Source: Actinomyces succiniciruminis
Lineage (GTDB): Bacteria > Actinomycetota > Actinomycetes > Actinomycetales > Actinomycetaceae
Length of the DNA: 56,262 nt
Assembly (NCBI RefSeq): GCF_900002405.1
Contig: NZ_LK995471.1
Span: 1-56,262 of the forward strand
Direction: 5' to 3'
Shown: positions 17,790-33,336 of the stretch, piece by piece
Layout of the letters: every line of letters begins with the position of its first letter
How positions within the stretch are numbered: position 1 is the first letter of the stretch
Translations under genes and position numbers: made by a program
The notes under the pieces: model-generated
Databases searched by the model: none
What the model saw: only the letters and a program-made list of their open reading frames with translations
Told to the model about the DNA's origin: nothing

Positions 17790-20645
17790 TCAGTACCAGT
17801 ACGCGCTCGATCCGGTGATGGCGATCGTCGGCTCACCGCCGTCATCGGGCCATTCGAGGGAGCCCGAGAAGGTGTACTCCCAGTCCTCGAAGTCCGGGTC
17901 CTCATTCCAGTCGCTCGGATCGTCACGCGTGGTGAACGTGACCGGCCCGCTCTCGAACGAGGTGCCGTTCACCGTCGCCTCCGTCGCCTCGGTGGTCACC
18001 TCCAGGGAGTCCAGCCTGGTGGACTGCAGCGGGTAGGGGCAGACATCCTCCAGGTTGCCGGGCGGAGTGACGCACTCGGTCGCCTGCGAGTTGACTGCGT
18101 CGAGCACCAGGTTCTCCAGCGTCTCGGTAGCCTCGCCCTCCACCTGGATAGCGCTGCTGGACGTGGAGTTGATGTTCAGCTCGGTGGTGTCGGCCGTGAG
18201 GTACTCAGATATGTCTGTGCCGACCCCGACGTCGTAGATGCCGAGGTAGATGTACTGAGTGGCGGAGCCGTCCCCGTACTCGCTGGCCTCCAGCGGCACC
18301 TCCGTGCCGCCGACGGTGACGGCGCCGAGCGTATAGGAGGACAGCGTGACTTCCTGAACGAGCGGGGTGTCGATCCTCCAGGTGTTCAGCACCCCGTACT
18401 CCTTGTCGCCGGCCTTGACCACGATGGGCACGTCGAGGCGCTTGCCGTCCAGGGAGAGCGTTGCGGTCACGGTGACCGAGTCCCGCGTTCCCGCGCTCGT
18501 GTAGGTATCGGTATCCGACGGCGCCGCCACATCCACCACCTCGATGCGGGAGGTTGCGGCGCCGAGTACTTCGTCGGTCAGCAGCAGCCGCTGGTTGTTC
18601 GGGACGCCAGGATCCACCATGGCGGTAGCCGCGTCGGCGTGGCCGTCGGCGAGCAGCGCCAGGTACGCCTCGACCGCCTGCTCCGGCCCGCGCCGCGCGT
18701 TGACCACGTGCACCGCGATAGCGCCCGCGCCGACGAGAACCAGGCAGGCGACCACCGCGCCGGCCACACGCTTCAACCGTCGCCTGGCCGCCGGGTCCAT
18801 CGGTTGCGGTGCGGGCAGTGGCGGCGCGGGGGTTCCCGCCGCATTGGCCGACATGGCCGCGGGCGCAGATGCGGCCGACGCCGCTGGGGCCGATGGCGCG
18901 TATGCCGCAGGGGGTGCGGGCGCAGCAGGGGCCGACGTCGGTGCCGAAGTCGCGTGGGGCTGCGCGGCGTAGAGGGCGACGTATTCATCCGGCGCCGGGG
19001 CGGGCGCCGGCGTAAATGCAGGCGCAGGCGGGACGGCGGTAGACGCCGCGAATGACTGCTTCGGGGCCGGCTGCGCCTGGCCGGTCACCCAGTATCCGAC
19101 CGCCGGAGCGCCTGCACACAGCCGCAGGAAGGAGTTGGCGTTGGCGTACAGCCAGGTCGGCAGTACTTCCGCCAGCGCCGAGACGATCAGCGCGAAGAGC
19201 GCTAGCGTCAGGCTCGACCACCAGGCCGGACCGAAACTGGCCGTGGCCTGTTGCCCCAGCAGACGCCCCGAGAGGCGTACTGGCGCGAGCAGGTGCAGCA
19301 CGATCAGTCCTGCTGCCAGCGTGGCGACCGGCAGCTGCCAGGTCCGGGCCGGGTCCGCCGCAGCCAGCCGCGGCCGGCGCACTCCGACACGCGCCGCGCC
19401 GGCCACGACAACCAACAGCACGGCGACGTACAGCAGGATCGACCAGGAGCCCATGATGTCCCAGGCAGAGGCGCTGCCCGACGGGTAGGGAACGTCACCG
19501 ACGCCGAATTCCTGCAGGAAAGGAGCAGAGAAGGAGCCGGCGATGCCACCCAGGGTGCCGAGGGTGAGGGCGTAGACGATCAGGTTGCCGACCAGAACGG
19601 GCAGCAGGGGAATAGCACCGCCGGCGTCGTTCTTGAACGCCGCAAACACAGCGACAACGATGCTGACCACGCCGAGCACCACGCCGATAATCGTTGCCAG
19701 CGCGCCGAGTTCGCGCAGTACCTGGCGCAACCGGGCCGGGACCCGGGAGGTGAGCTGTACCCCCGCACGTGCGAGCATCAGCGCGGCAAAGACGATCACC
19801 CAAGTCATCAGTAGGGATGAAGCGGCCGACGCGCGCACAACCGCTTCGCCCGTTCCCGCCGGGTCGTAGGAGCCCAGGGCGGTGAGCAGGCATGCCAAGA
19901 GTGCGGCCACGGCCGCCTCGACGGCGGCACGTAGCGCCATCGCGCCGAGGGGCGCCGCGGACTCGTCTACGGGCGCGCGCCGCCGGGCCAGCAAATACAC
20001 GCCGACGGCGATTGCCAGCAGTGTTCCCAGCGGCAGTGCCGTGAGCCCCACGTTGGCAGATACATATGCGTCACTCCCCAGCAGCTGCGGGGAGATCGTC
20101 GCCTGCAGGCCTCCCCCGAGGCTGAAGCCCATGGCGACCACGAACAACCCGAAGGAAGTCGGCACGTTGTGCTGCCCGAGCAGCTCCAGCGAGGTCATGA
20201 GCAGTATCGCCGAGCCCAGCGCAACTCCGAACACCACTGCGAGGGTGAGGCCTACCGTCGTGAGCGCGGGCTTGCGGGTGAGCGTGTGCATGGCGGCTGC
20301 CACCGGGCTGGGAGTTGCGGGATTAGGCGCCGGCGGCGGCAGCATTCCCTGAGCGGGCCACACGGTGGCCGTCGACTGCACCGGCACGTCCGGCTGCCCG
20401 GGTACCGGCTGGGTCGGGGCCGGCGCCGGCTGAGATGGCACGGGCGCATCCTGTGCGGCTACCGGGGGCGCCGGGAACGGCATCGTGGCGTCCGGCTGCG
20501 GGCCGGCTTCAAGGCCAGTTGGGCTGGGCGCAACCGGCGGCGGAGCGCCCGCAGGTGAGCTGGAGGTTTTCGCAGCAGGCGCTACCCCACCGGGGCCGCT
20601 CTCAGGATGTGGGCCGGGACTCGGTAGATTGTGTTGGTCGCTCAT
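17790..20645 (-). CDS. Large multi-pass membrane protein with exported C-terminus
   Basis: Not recognised. The 951-aa product starts with ~115 Pro/Ala-rich residues, followed by many hydrophobic segments (about 130-520) typical of a polytopic membrane domain. An Ala/Pro/Ser linker (about 540-630) leads to one more membrane segment ('GAVVACLVLVGAGAIAVHVV', about 640-665). The last ~285 residues are Thr/Ser/Asp-rich and beta-like, and probably extracellular. The stretch after the last segment ('EQAVEAYLALLADGHADAATAM') resembles NTF2-like DUF4878-type extracytoplasmic domains. The start at 20645 has AAGGGAT upstream; an in-frame ATG 16 codons earlier is less likely. It sits between rpoC and the 288-aa membrane protein. 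Confidence 0.75.
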   Translation of the reverse strand: MSDQHNLPSPGPHPESGPGGVAPAAKTSSSPAGAPPPVAPSPTGLEAGPQPDATMPFPAPPVAAQDAPVPSQPAPAPTQPVPGQPDVPVQSTATVWPAQGMLPPPAPNPATPSPVAAAMHTLTRKPALTTVGLTLAVVFGVALGSAILLMTSLELLGQHNVPTSFGLFVVAMGFSLGGGLQATISPQLLGSDAYVSANVGLTALPLGTLLAIAVGVYLLARRRAPVDESAAPLGAMALRAAVEAAVAALLACLLTALGSYDPAGTGEAVVRASAASSLLMTWVIVFAALMLARAGVQLTSRVPARLRQVLRELGALATIIGVVLGVVSIVVAVFAAFKNDAGGAIPLLPVLVGNLIVYALTLGTLGGIAGSFSAPFLQEFGVGDVPYPSGSASAWDIMGSWSILLYVAVLLVVVAGAARVGVRRPRLAAADPARTWQLPVATLAAGLIVLHLLAPVRLSGRLLGQQATASFGPAWWSSLTLALFALIVSALAEVLPTWLYANANSFLRLCAGAPAVGYWVTGQAQPAPKQSFAASTAVPPAPAFTPAPAPAPDEYVALYAAQPHATSAPTSAPAAPAPPAAYAPSAPAASAASAPAAMSANAAGTPAPPLPAPQPMDPAARRRLKRVAGAVVACLVLVGAGAIAVHVVNARRGPEQAVEAYLALLADGHADAATAMVDPGVPNNQRLLLTDEVLGAATSRIEVVDVAAPSDTDTYTSAGTRDSVTVTATLSLDGKRLDVPIVVKAGDKEYGVLNTWRIDTPLVQEVTLSSYTLGAVTVGGTEVPLEASEYGDGSATQYIYLGIYDVGVGTDISEYLTADTTELNINSTSSSAIQVEGEATETLENLVLDAVNSQATECVTPPGNLEDVCPYPLQSTRLDSLEVTTEATEATVNGTSFESGPVTFTTRDDPSDWNEDPDFEDWEYTFSGSLEWPDDGGEPTIAITGSSAYWY

Positions 20646-20732
20646 GGCATCCCTTTGGGAATAGGGAGGGCTGGACGCCGCACACCTTGCCACGACGTGA
20701 TGCGCATCGCAATTGACGTGCGAAGAGCGAGA

Positions 20733-20767
20733 CGGCCCGCACCCTCCGGAGTGGAGGGTGCGGGCCG
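20733..20767 (-). terminator. rpoC terminator
   Basis: A perfect 15-bp stem (20733-20747 with 20753-20767) and a 5-nt loop lie about 50 nt past the rpoC stop. The downstream strand reads TCTCGCTCTT, a weak pyrimidine tract. This is the end of the rpoBC transcript. Confidence 0.75.
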
Positions 20768-20815
20768 CCGTCGTAGTCGGTCAGCGCTGCGCGGCCGGAA
20801 GGCGACCGCCACGCG

Positions 20816-24781
<3,966 letters not shown>

Positions 24782-24829
24782 AGTTCCTACTTCCGATTCA
24801 GAGTGGTCAGCTCAAAAGTCTTAAGGGTT

Positions 24830-24860
24830 CCCGGTGCCGCGTTTCCACGGCGGCACCGGG
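24830..24860 (-). terminator. Hairpin in rpoB-rpoC gap (rpoC-proximal)
   Basis: A perfect 11-bp stem CCCGGTGCCGC/GCGGCACCGGG (24830-24840, 24850-24860) is followed on the minus strand by AACCC and a short CTTTTG tract, about 50 nt ahead of the rpoC start. It could be a partial attenuator or a processing site between rpoB and rpoC. Confidence 0.5.
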
Positions 24861-24868
24861 CCCGTTGG

Positions 24869-24906
24869 CCCGGGAGGCCGGCGCGCTGGGCGCCCGCCCT
24901 CCCGGG
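24869..24906 (-). terminator. Hairpin in rpoB-rpoC gap (rpoB-proximal)
   Basis: A 9-bp stem CCCGGGAGG/CCTCCCGGG (24869-24877, 24898-24906) begins 10 nt after the rpoB stop. Together with 24830-24860 it gives two tandem stems between rpoB and rpoC. Confidence 0.45.
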
Positions 24907-24915
24907 GCGTTGGGG

Positions 24916-28434
<3,519 letters not shown>

Positions 28435-28770
28435 AGGGGATCCTTCCCTCATCTCGGGGATCACTCTGCGCACGCCTGCGTGCGGCCCCGACAGCTCCCC
28501 CACGTTCCCCTCTCGGGTCCGCCGGCTGGTCGGGCCGGCTCGTGGGCAGTACCACTGAGGCCAGTACACACAAGGTACGCGAAGAGCTAGCCTACACGGT
28601 CACGCCGCGCCAATCCACGCCGAGGCGGCGTTCCTTCTTGCGATTCCCGCCACAATCCCGCATACTGCCCCACTCCCCCGGCGGCACAGCTCTCCCAGCA
28701 CCGACCCTGCCTACGGCCCCGCAAACCAGCCGCAGCAGCTGCACTGCCAGGCCCGTCGCGGGCGTGATAC

Positions 28771-28810
28771 GGCGTCGCCCCGACCACGAATGGGTGGTCG
28801 GGGCGACGCC
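28771..28810 (-). terminator. Strong hairpin in rplL-rpoB gap
   Basis: A perfect 17-bp stem (28771-28787 with 28794-28810) and a 6-nt loop lie about 56 nt past rplL. It probably acts as a partial terminator, letting only part of the rplJL transcription into rpoBC. Confidence 0.6.
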
Positions 28811-28828
28811 GGTGTTTATGTGATCCCC

Positions 28829-28853
28829 CGGCGTCGGCGAGGTGCCGACGCCG
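28829..28853 (-). terminator. Hairpin right after rplL
   Basis: CGGCGTCGGC (28829-28838) pairs with GCCGACGCCG (28844-28853) across a 5-nt loop, with flanking C and G runs that extend the stem. It starts 13 nt past the rplL stop, directly upstream of the stronger hairpin. Confidence 0.5.
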
Positions 28854-28865
28854 TCGGGGACGAGC

Positions 28866-29255
28866 TCACTTGAGGGTGACGGTGGCGCCGGCGTCCTCGA
28901 GCTGAGCCTTGGCCTTCTCGGCAGCGTCCTTGGCGGCGCCCTCGAGGATGGCCTTGGGGGCGGCCTCGACGAGGTCCTTGGCCTCCTTCAGGCCGAGGGA
29001 GGTCAGGGCGCGCACCTCCTTGATGACCTGGATCTTCTTGTCGCCAGCGGACTCGAGGATGACGTCGAACTCGGTCTTCTCCTCCTCGGCGGCACCGCCG
29101 GCAGCGGCACCGGGGGCGGCAGCAACGACGGCAGCGGCCGGGGCAGCGGCGGTAACGTCGAAGGTCTCCTCGAAGGCCTTAACGAAATCGGACAGCTCGA
29201 TGAGGGAGAGCTCCTTGAAGGCCTCGATGAGCTCGTCGGTGGTCAGCTTCGCCAT
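28866..29255 (-). CDS. rplL: 50S ribosomal protein L7/L12
   Basis: L7/L12 forms the mobile stalk that recruits translational GTPases. The 129-aa product has the N-terminal dimerisation helix pair, an Ala/Gly-rich hinge (about residues 35-55) and the globular C-terminal domain ('[20 protein letters not shown]', '[17 protein letters not shown]'). It follows rplJ by 79 nt. Confidence 0.98.
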   Translation of the reverse strand: MAKLTTDELIEAFKELSLIELSDFVKAFEETFDVTAAAPAAAVVAAAPGAAAGGAAEEEKTEFDVILESAGDKKIQVIKEVRALTSLGLKEAKDLVEAAPKAILEGAAKDAAEKAKAQLEDAGATVTLK

Positions 29256-29334
29256 GATGGGCGTTCCTTCCTGGAAAAGGGGTCCTGCGCCGTGTCTGTG
29301 CGCAGGGCGGTTTTGGGTTGGTGGTGGACGCGGC

Positions 29335-29856
29335 TCAGGCCGCGGATTCCTGCTTCTCGCGCAGGGCGTCGACGGTGCGGACCGCCTTGGAGGCGGGCGC
29401 AGCGAACAGGTACGCGGCCTTGGACAGGGACGCCTTGATAGCGCCCGCAGCCTTGGCCAGCAGGACCTCGCGGGACTCGAGCGAAGCGAGCCGGTCGATC
29501 TCGTCGGCGGTCAGGGCGTTGCCGTCCATGACGCCGGACTTGATGATGAGGTTCTTGTTGTCCTTGGCGAAGTCACGCAGGGCTTTGGCGGCCTCAACCG
29601 GCTCCCCGGTCACGAACGTCAGGGCAGTGGGGCCCTTCAGATCGTCCACAATCGCTTCCAGTCCGACGCGACGGGCGGCGATGGATGCCAGCGTGTTCTT
29701 CGCCACGGTGTATTCGGCGTTGCCGGCGAGCGAGCGGCGCAGTTCCTTGAGGTCGGCGACGCTCAGCCCACGGTACTCGGTGAGCAGAACGGCGTTGGCC
29801 TCACGGAACTTGTCCGCCAGCTGTGCAACAGCCGCGTCCTTCTCAGGCCTTGCCAT
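29335..29856 (-). CDS. rplJ: 50S ribosomal protein L10
   Basis: L10 anchors L7/L12 dimers to the ribosome and, as an L10-L12 complex, binds its own leader RNA. The 173-aa product starts '[20 protein letters not shown]' and contains '[18 protein letters not shown]' and '[19 protein letters not shown]'; the long C-terminal helix binds L12. The start at 29856 follows a strong GGAGG. The upstream open frame (to 30108) is the leader and is not coding. rplK and rplA are not adjacent. Confidence 0.97.
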   Translation of the reverse strand: MARPEKDAAVAQLADKFREANAVLLTEYRGLSVADLKELRRSLAGNAEYTVAKNTLASIAARRVGLEAIVDDLKGPTALTFVTGEPVEAAKALRDFAKDNKNLIIKSGVMDGNALTADEIDRLASLESREVLLAKAAGAIKASLSKAAYLFAAPASKAVRTVDALREKQESAA

Positions 29857-30042
29857 GGGCCCTCCTTCCGTGGTCTGCCACAGGTTCCGGCACTGAAAAA
29901 GCCCCGCGCCGGTGGGCACGGGGCTCGTCACGGCACTCGGAGTGCACCGATAGCCGTTGGGCTCGTTCTCACCTGCGCTGGCTCCGCGTGGCGCGGACTT
30001 GGCCCCGCTTGCGCGGGAGACCTGCGGTCTTTGGCGGAGTTG
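29857..30042 (-). promoter_or_regulatory. rplJ leader (L10-type) with attenuator
   Basis: About 185 nt of structured leader precede rplJ. Stems seen on the minus strand include TCCGCG/CGCGGA (29983-29988, 29992-29997), GCACT-CCG-AGTGC (about 29934-29946) and the terminator at 29900-29925. The location and the presence of several stems plus a terminator fit the L10(L12) autoregulatory leader known from other bacteria. The kink-turn itself was not resolved by eye. Confidence 0.6.
29896..29925 (-). terminator. Intrinsic terminator inside rplJ leader
   Basis: On the minus strand AGCCCCGTGCC pairs with GGCGCGGGGCT (11 bp with one G-U) across a CACC loop and runs directly into TTTTT (29896-29900). 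This is the only textbook stem plus U-tract in the window and lies 44 nt before the rplJ start codon, so it is best read as an attenuator. Confidence 0.8.
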
Positions 30043-30073
30043 ACAATACACGCCGCCACCCCACGCGCCGCAA
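30043..30073 (-). promoter_or_regulatory. Candidate rplJ promoter
   Basis: Minus-strand TATTGT (30043-30048) is a good -10 box about 180 nt upstream of rplJ. TTGCGG lies 19 nt further up as a possible -35; the spacer is long. Weak to moderate prediction. Confidence 0.35.
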
Positions 30074-30140
30074 GCCCGACGACGATGGCCCACGGTGCTC
30101 TTGGTCACGCCGACGCCGAACGTGGCAGGCGCCGACCCGC

Positions 30141-31682
30141 TCAGGCGTCGACGACGGGGATGTCGGTCAAGCGCACCGCCAGATGCTGGCCGAAGGCGTC
30201 ATCCTCACCAATCATGTCCATGGTCACCGTATCCTCACCCGTGTCCGGCCATACCACCGGAATACTGCGCACATCATCCTCAGACAAGTTGTCCTGGAGC
30301 ATGCCGCCCAACACCCTGTTTTCTTCTTTGGAGTCCGTGAAGTCGACAACCAGATACCGGGAGCCGCCCTTCAAAAGCGTGCAGCCTGAAGTCGCATAAG
30401 ACGACCACATCCTGAGCATACGCAAATCATCAGGAATCTGCATCAAGAACACTGGAACGCTCACCTCTTGCTCAGATGAGATCTTGACCGTACCGATCAG
30501 GTATCCCTCATGCCTGGCGACACTCTCAAGGGAGATACGGGCGGGTACGCCATCGATTTCAATGTCCACGCCGTCCGGACCCCGCCCAACCGGCCCCTTG
30601 GGCTCAGGCATATCACCCGCCCCACCTGCCGAAGTGGTGTCTGCGGCAGTGACCTCGTCCGGGTCAGAGGGTGTCATCAGGATCTCCACCCGCCGGTTCA
30701 ACTGTCGATTCTCGTCCGAATCATTATCGACCCGCGGCTCCAACTCACCCTTCCCCGCTACGGACACCTCCCAGCCCGACAGGTCGGCCAGTTCTCCCAG
30801 ACGATCCGACACGGCCTTGGCCCGTCGCTCAGACAAATCCTGATTATGCTCATCGGTGTTCACATCATCCGTATGCCCCGTAACCGCCAGCGATCCGCCC
30901 GAGGGGTAGAGTTCCAACTGCTCCACCACCGACACCAACACCTCATCAGCCGCGTCGCTCAGATCCGCCGAATCCGTCGCGAACAACACGTCCCCCGACA
31001 CATTCACTGTCGTCGACGCATCATCCGACTCCGTATCTGACGAACCATCCGCAGCCACCACCAATGACTTCAACTCAAACGGACCCGAATGAATACCCTC
31101 ATCAATCTTCGCGCCCGCCAACGCACCCTCAACATCAAAGCCAGCGGAAGCCGCATCCACCACCGGCACGCCCAAAGCCACACCCACATTCGGCAAGAAC
31201 AACTCGACCGACTCCATACCATCCGGCACAGCACCAAACACCGCGTACAACTCATGGGAAGACCCCGCCTCAATACTGCGAGTGAGTCCATCTACGTAAG
31301 GCTGAACATCAACATACGCCACTTTATCTCGAAGCGAAGTTAACCTGGCCGCAGCCATCGTGAACATATCCACCCCGGCACCAAACATCGAACCGATAGA
31401 AACACTCCCAGAAGAATCCGCGGAAATGTTCACTCTAACCACCGTGTAGCCGCCCTGCACCACCGCCGGCCCCACACGCGTCGTCAAAGACTCACCCTTC
31501 CACACCGACTTCAGCACCACCGGGTCTGAGTTCACGGGCGCCGTCGATGCGCTTTCCGTGTCGGCTGGGAAGGTAGACGAAACCGCCCCGCCACCTCCAC
31601 CACTGCCTCCTGCGCAGGCGGCGAGCACCGCCGCCACCGCCAACGACGCAGAACCAGTCAACACCTCACGCCGACACAGCAT
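30141..31682 (-). CDS. OmpA-domain lipoprotein, paralogue 1
   Basis: The product (513 aa) starts with a twin-arginine lipoprotein signal (Arg4-Arg5, lipobox LAAC with Cys23) and a Gly-rich spacer. An N-terminal domain (about 50-225) contains 'RVGPAVVQGGYTVVR'. An OmpA/MotB-type peptidoglycan-binding domain follows (about 228-337; 'TGHTDDVNTDEHNQDLSERR', 'NRRVEILMTP'). The C-terminal domain (365-513) ends 'RLTDIPVVDA'. It is probably membrane-anchored and gripping the cell wall. The start at 31682 is set by the signal; GTG one codon upstream is equally possible. Two paralogues lie at 40355 and 52082; this one and 40355 are near identical at DNA level in the OmpA part. Confidence 0.85.
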   Translation of the reverse strand: MLCRREVLTGSASLAVAAVLAACAGGSGGGGGAVSSTFPADTESASTAPVNSDPVVLKSVWKGESLTTRVGPAVVQGGYTVVRVNISADSSGSVSIGSMFGAGVDMFTMAAARLTSLRDKVAYVDVQPYVDGLTRSIEAGSSHELYAVFGAVPDGMESVELFLPNVGVALGVPVVDAASAGFDVEGALAGAKIDEGIHSGPFELKSLVVAADGSSDTESDDASTTVNVSGDVLFATDSADLSDAADEVLVSVVEQLELYPSGGSLAVTGHTDDVNTDEHNQDLSERRAKAVSDRLGELADLSGWEVSVAGKGELEPRVDNDSDENRQLNRRVEILMTPSDPDEVTAADTTSAGGAGDMPEPKGPVGRGPDGVDIEIDGVPARISLESVARHEGYLIGTVKISSEQEVSVPVFLMQIPDDLRMLRMWSSYATSGCTLLKGGSRYLVVDFTDSKEENRVLGGMLQDNLSEDDVRSIPVVWPDTGEDTVTMDMIGEDDAFGQHLAVRLTDIPVVDA

Positions 31683-31790
31683 CACGAACACCACTCCTAC
31701 AAACCGCAAGCCGAAGCCTTCGCCGATCCGGAACCCGTCAAGCGTAACAAGATGATCACCCCTACGCCTTGGGGAGCCCAACGCGACTAA

Positions 31791-31804
31791 CCGGGTATAC
31801 CCGG
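31791..31804 (-). promoter_or_regulatory. Operator-like palindrome (motif B), copy 1
   Basis: CCGGGTATACCCGG is a perfect 14-bp palindrome 109-122 nt upstream of the 31682 lipoprotein start. A 13/14 match lies at a similar distance upstream of the paralogue at 52082, and the flanking 25 bases (AGTCG, GTTG, GCGT in order) are also conserved. Probably a binding site or promoter element. Confidence 0.55.
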
Positions 31805-31870
31805 GCACCGCCTGCCCTCGACACCTCTGACCCCAGTCACGCGTTTGAAGCCGGAGCATGACAACACCCG

Positions 31871-31892
31871 GCGGTTATGAGACCGTAACCGC
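31871..31892 (+). promoter_or_regulatory. Hairpin abutting a DUF192 start codon
   Basis: GCGGTTA (31871-31877) and TAACCGC (31886-31892) form a perfect 7-bp inverted repeat that ends exactly at the base before the ATG at 31893. No Shine-Dalgarno is seen. The stem could hide or present the start codon, or be an operator in DNA. Confidence 0.4.
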
Positions 31893-32270
31893 ATGACTTC
31901 ATCTCATCCCGTCTGGGCCACCAACACCCCCAAGCACGTGCTGACGGTGGACGGGGATACAACACCCACGCAGACCTGGGTTGCCAGTAACCGCAAGGAA
32001 CGCAACACCGGCCTGCTAGGCACGGATAGCCTCGATGGTGCGCTGTGGCTCAGAGCGTGCAACTGGGTGCACACCTTCGGCATGCGTTACGCCCTGGACC
32101 TGGTATACGTGGGGCGCCACGGGCGCGTTGTTGCTGTCACCACCACACCACCGCGCCGACTCTGCCTGCCCCGTCTGACCGCGCACGCCACCGTCGAGTT
32201 GCCGGCAGGCATGGCCGCGAAGCTCAACATTAGGCGCGGAACCGTCGTCGGCACCGAGCGTCGTCGCTGA
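31893..32270 (+). CDS. DUF192 family protein
   Basis: The 125-aa product matches the small DUF192 fold: 'NRKERNTGLLGTDSLDGALW' followed by 'CNWVHTFGMRYALDLVYVG' and 'GRVVAVTTTPPRRLCLP'. The family is widespread and poorly understood, often secreted or linked to pili; here there is no signal peptide. It is the only plus-strand gene between rplJ and 52082, placed divergently from the OmpA-domain lipoprotein and convergent with the next lipoprotein. DUF192 genes occur next to Tad loci in other actinobacteria as far as I recall, which would fit this setting. Confidence 0.85.
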   Translation: MTSSHPVWATNTPKHVLTVDGDTTPTQTWVASNRKERNTGLLGTDSLDGALWLRACNWVHTFGMRYALDLVYVGRHGRVVAVTTTPPRRLCLPRLTAHATVELPAGMAAKLNIRRGTVVGTERRR

Positions 32271-32313
32271 TTGCGACAGCAGCGTCCCTACAACACCACT
32301 CGTTTGCGCGCTC

Positions 32314-33336
32314 TCACGCGGTCACGAACGCCAATGTGCTTTCGACGGCGTCGCGGACCGAGGTGTCAAGTTGCCCCAGGCAGTTGTACTGGACGGCGGC
32401 AACAGTCGTCCCATCCGTGAAGACCCACAGGCACCCCTGGTCCTCGCCAGCATCACCCGAGACGAAGTCAGTGCGCACCGCCTCTGTCATACCGGTGAGC
32501 GTCAACGGCGTGCGCGAACGCATGGTGTACCCGTCCAGGGATCCGGCTTGATGATCGACTTCGATCTGCGCCAGGGCCAGTGAAACCGAGTCTTGCGGCA
32601 TGCTCGGGGCGACCAACAAGCGCGCCTGGATGATCTCATCGTCGTCGATCATTGCCCAACCCACTGTCCACCGCTCGGAGCCCTCAATGCCATCGGTGTC
32701 GTACCAGCCCACGGGCACCGCCAGTCTCACGCCCGAGCGCTCCAGCAGTGCCGTGCCTTCGGGAGCGTCCTGCAGCGCCGCCGACGTCGGTGCGGCACTC
32801 GCTTCCTGCGCGAACGAGTCACTGACCGAAAAACTCGCGCCGACGCCGTCGCGCTCTTCCGCGGACACGCCGGACCCGGCCAGATCCACCAACGCATGCC
32901 GGTTCCCCGAGCTGATGCACCAGACGGTCCCGTCCCCGTCAAGGGGCCAAGTGGTCCGATAGTCCTGACGGACGACGACCAAATCACCGACGCGTTCAGC
33001 GGTACGAGTCCCGACGGGAGCGTAGCCCCGGGTGGCGGAGCGAGCCGCATCCATTGCAATCTCGATGGCCGCATAGGCGTCGTCCGCCTCTAAGTCGCTG
33101 GCGACCAGGAGTCGATTCTGCCCATCCTCGCTATCCCAGCGCGCCGTCCAGACCTCACCTTCGACGTCTCCACGAGTCCAGTCGGAGCGCACCAACAACG
33201 ACAGCCCGTCTACGTCGGTGGTTTCCCATCCCTGCATGGCATCACTTTCATTCTTGGAGCAGGCAGCCAGCAGTGTTACGACTCCCCCCACACCCATGAC
33301 CTTCAAACCGCCACGGCGCCCAACCAACCGGCTCAT
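32314..33336 (-). CDS. Tat-type lipoprotein with duplicated domain
   Basis: The 340-aa product has an RRGGLK motif, a hydrophobic core and the lipobox LAAC (Cys26). The mature part consists of two similar ~145-residue domains (about 38-178 and 200-338), each starting with a 'VDGLSLLVRSDW' / 'SGVRLAVPVGWY' type strand and ending with a tryptophan-containing strand and a helix. The pattern resembles the PsbP/MOG1-like lipoproteins (LpqN, DUF1795 type), but the family is not certain. It ends the operon that begins at 36012 and overlaps the previous gene by ATGA. Its closest relative in the window is the gene at 36795. Confidence 0.75.
   Translation of the reverse strand: MSRLVGRRGGLKVMGVGGVVTLLAACSKNESDAMQGWETTDVDGLSLLVRSDWTRGDVEGEVWTARWDSEDGQNRLLVASDLEADDAYAAIEIAMDAARSATRGYAPVGTRTAERVGDLVVVRQDYRTTWPLDGDGTVWCISSGNRHALVDLAGSGVSAEERDGVGASFSVSDSFAQEASAAPTSAALQDAPEGTALLERSGVRLAVPVGWYDTDGIEGSERWTVGWAMIDDDEIIQARLLVAPSMPQDSVSLALAQIEVDHQAGSLDGYTMRSRTPLTLTGMTEAVRTDFVSGDAGEDQGCLWVFTDGTTVAAVQYNCLGQLDTSVRDAVESTLAFVTA

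Larger units (their letters stand above)
28435..28865. other. rplL-rpoB intergenic region
   Basis: 431 nt separate rplL from rpoB. Two tandem hairpins lie close to rplL (28829-28853 and 28771-28810). The rest, about 330 nt, includes the rpoB leader; I see no strong promoter and no supported gene. In many bacteria this gap contains an attenuator that sets the ratio of stalk protein to polymerase. Confidence 0.6.

Noticed and set aside
28435-30140. tRNA genes between the rplJ and rpoB clusters
   Set aside because: No cloverleaf, T-loop (GTTCGAATC) or anticodon arm could be identified by eye in the gaps; only hairpins of terminator type were seen.
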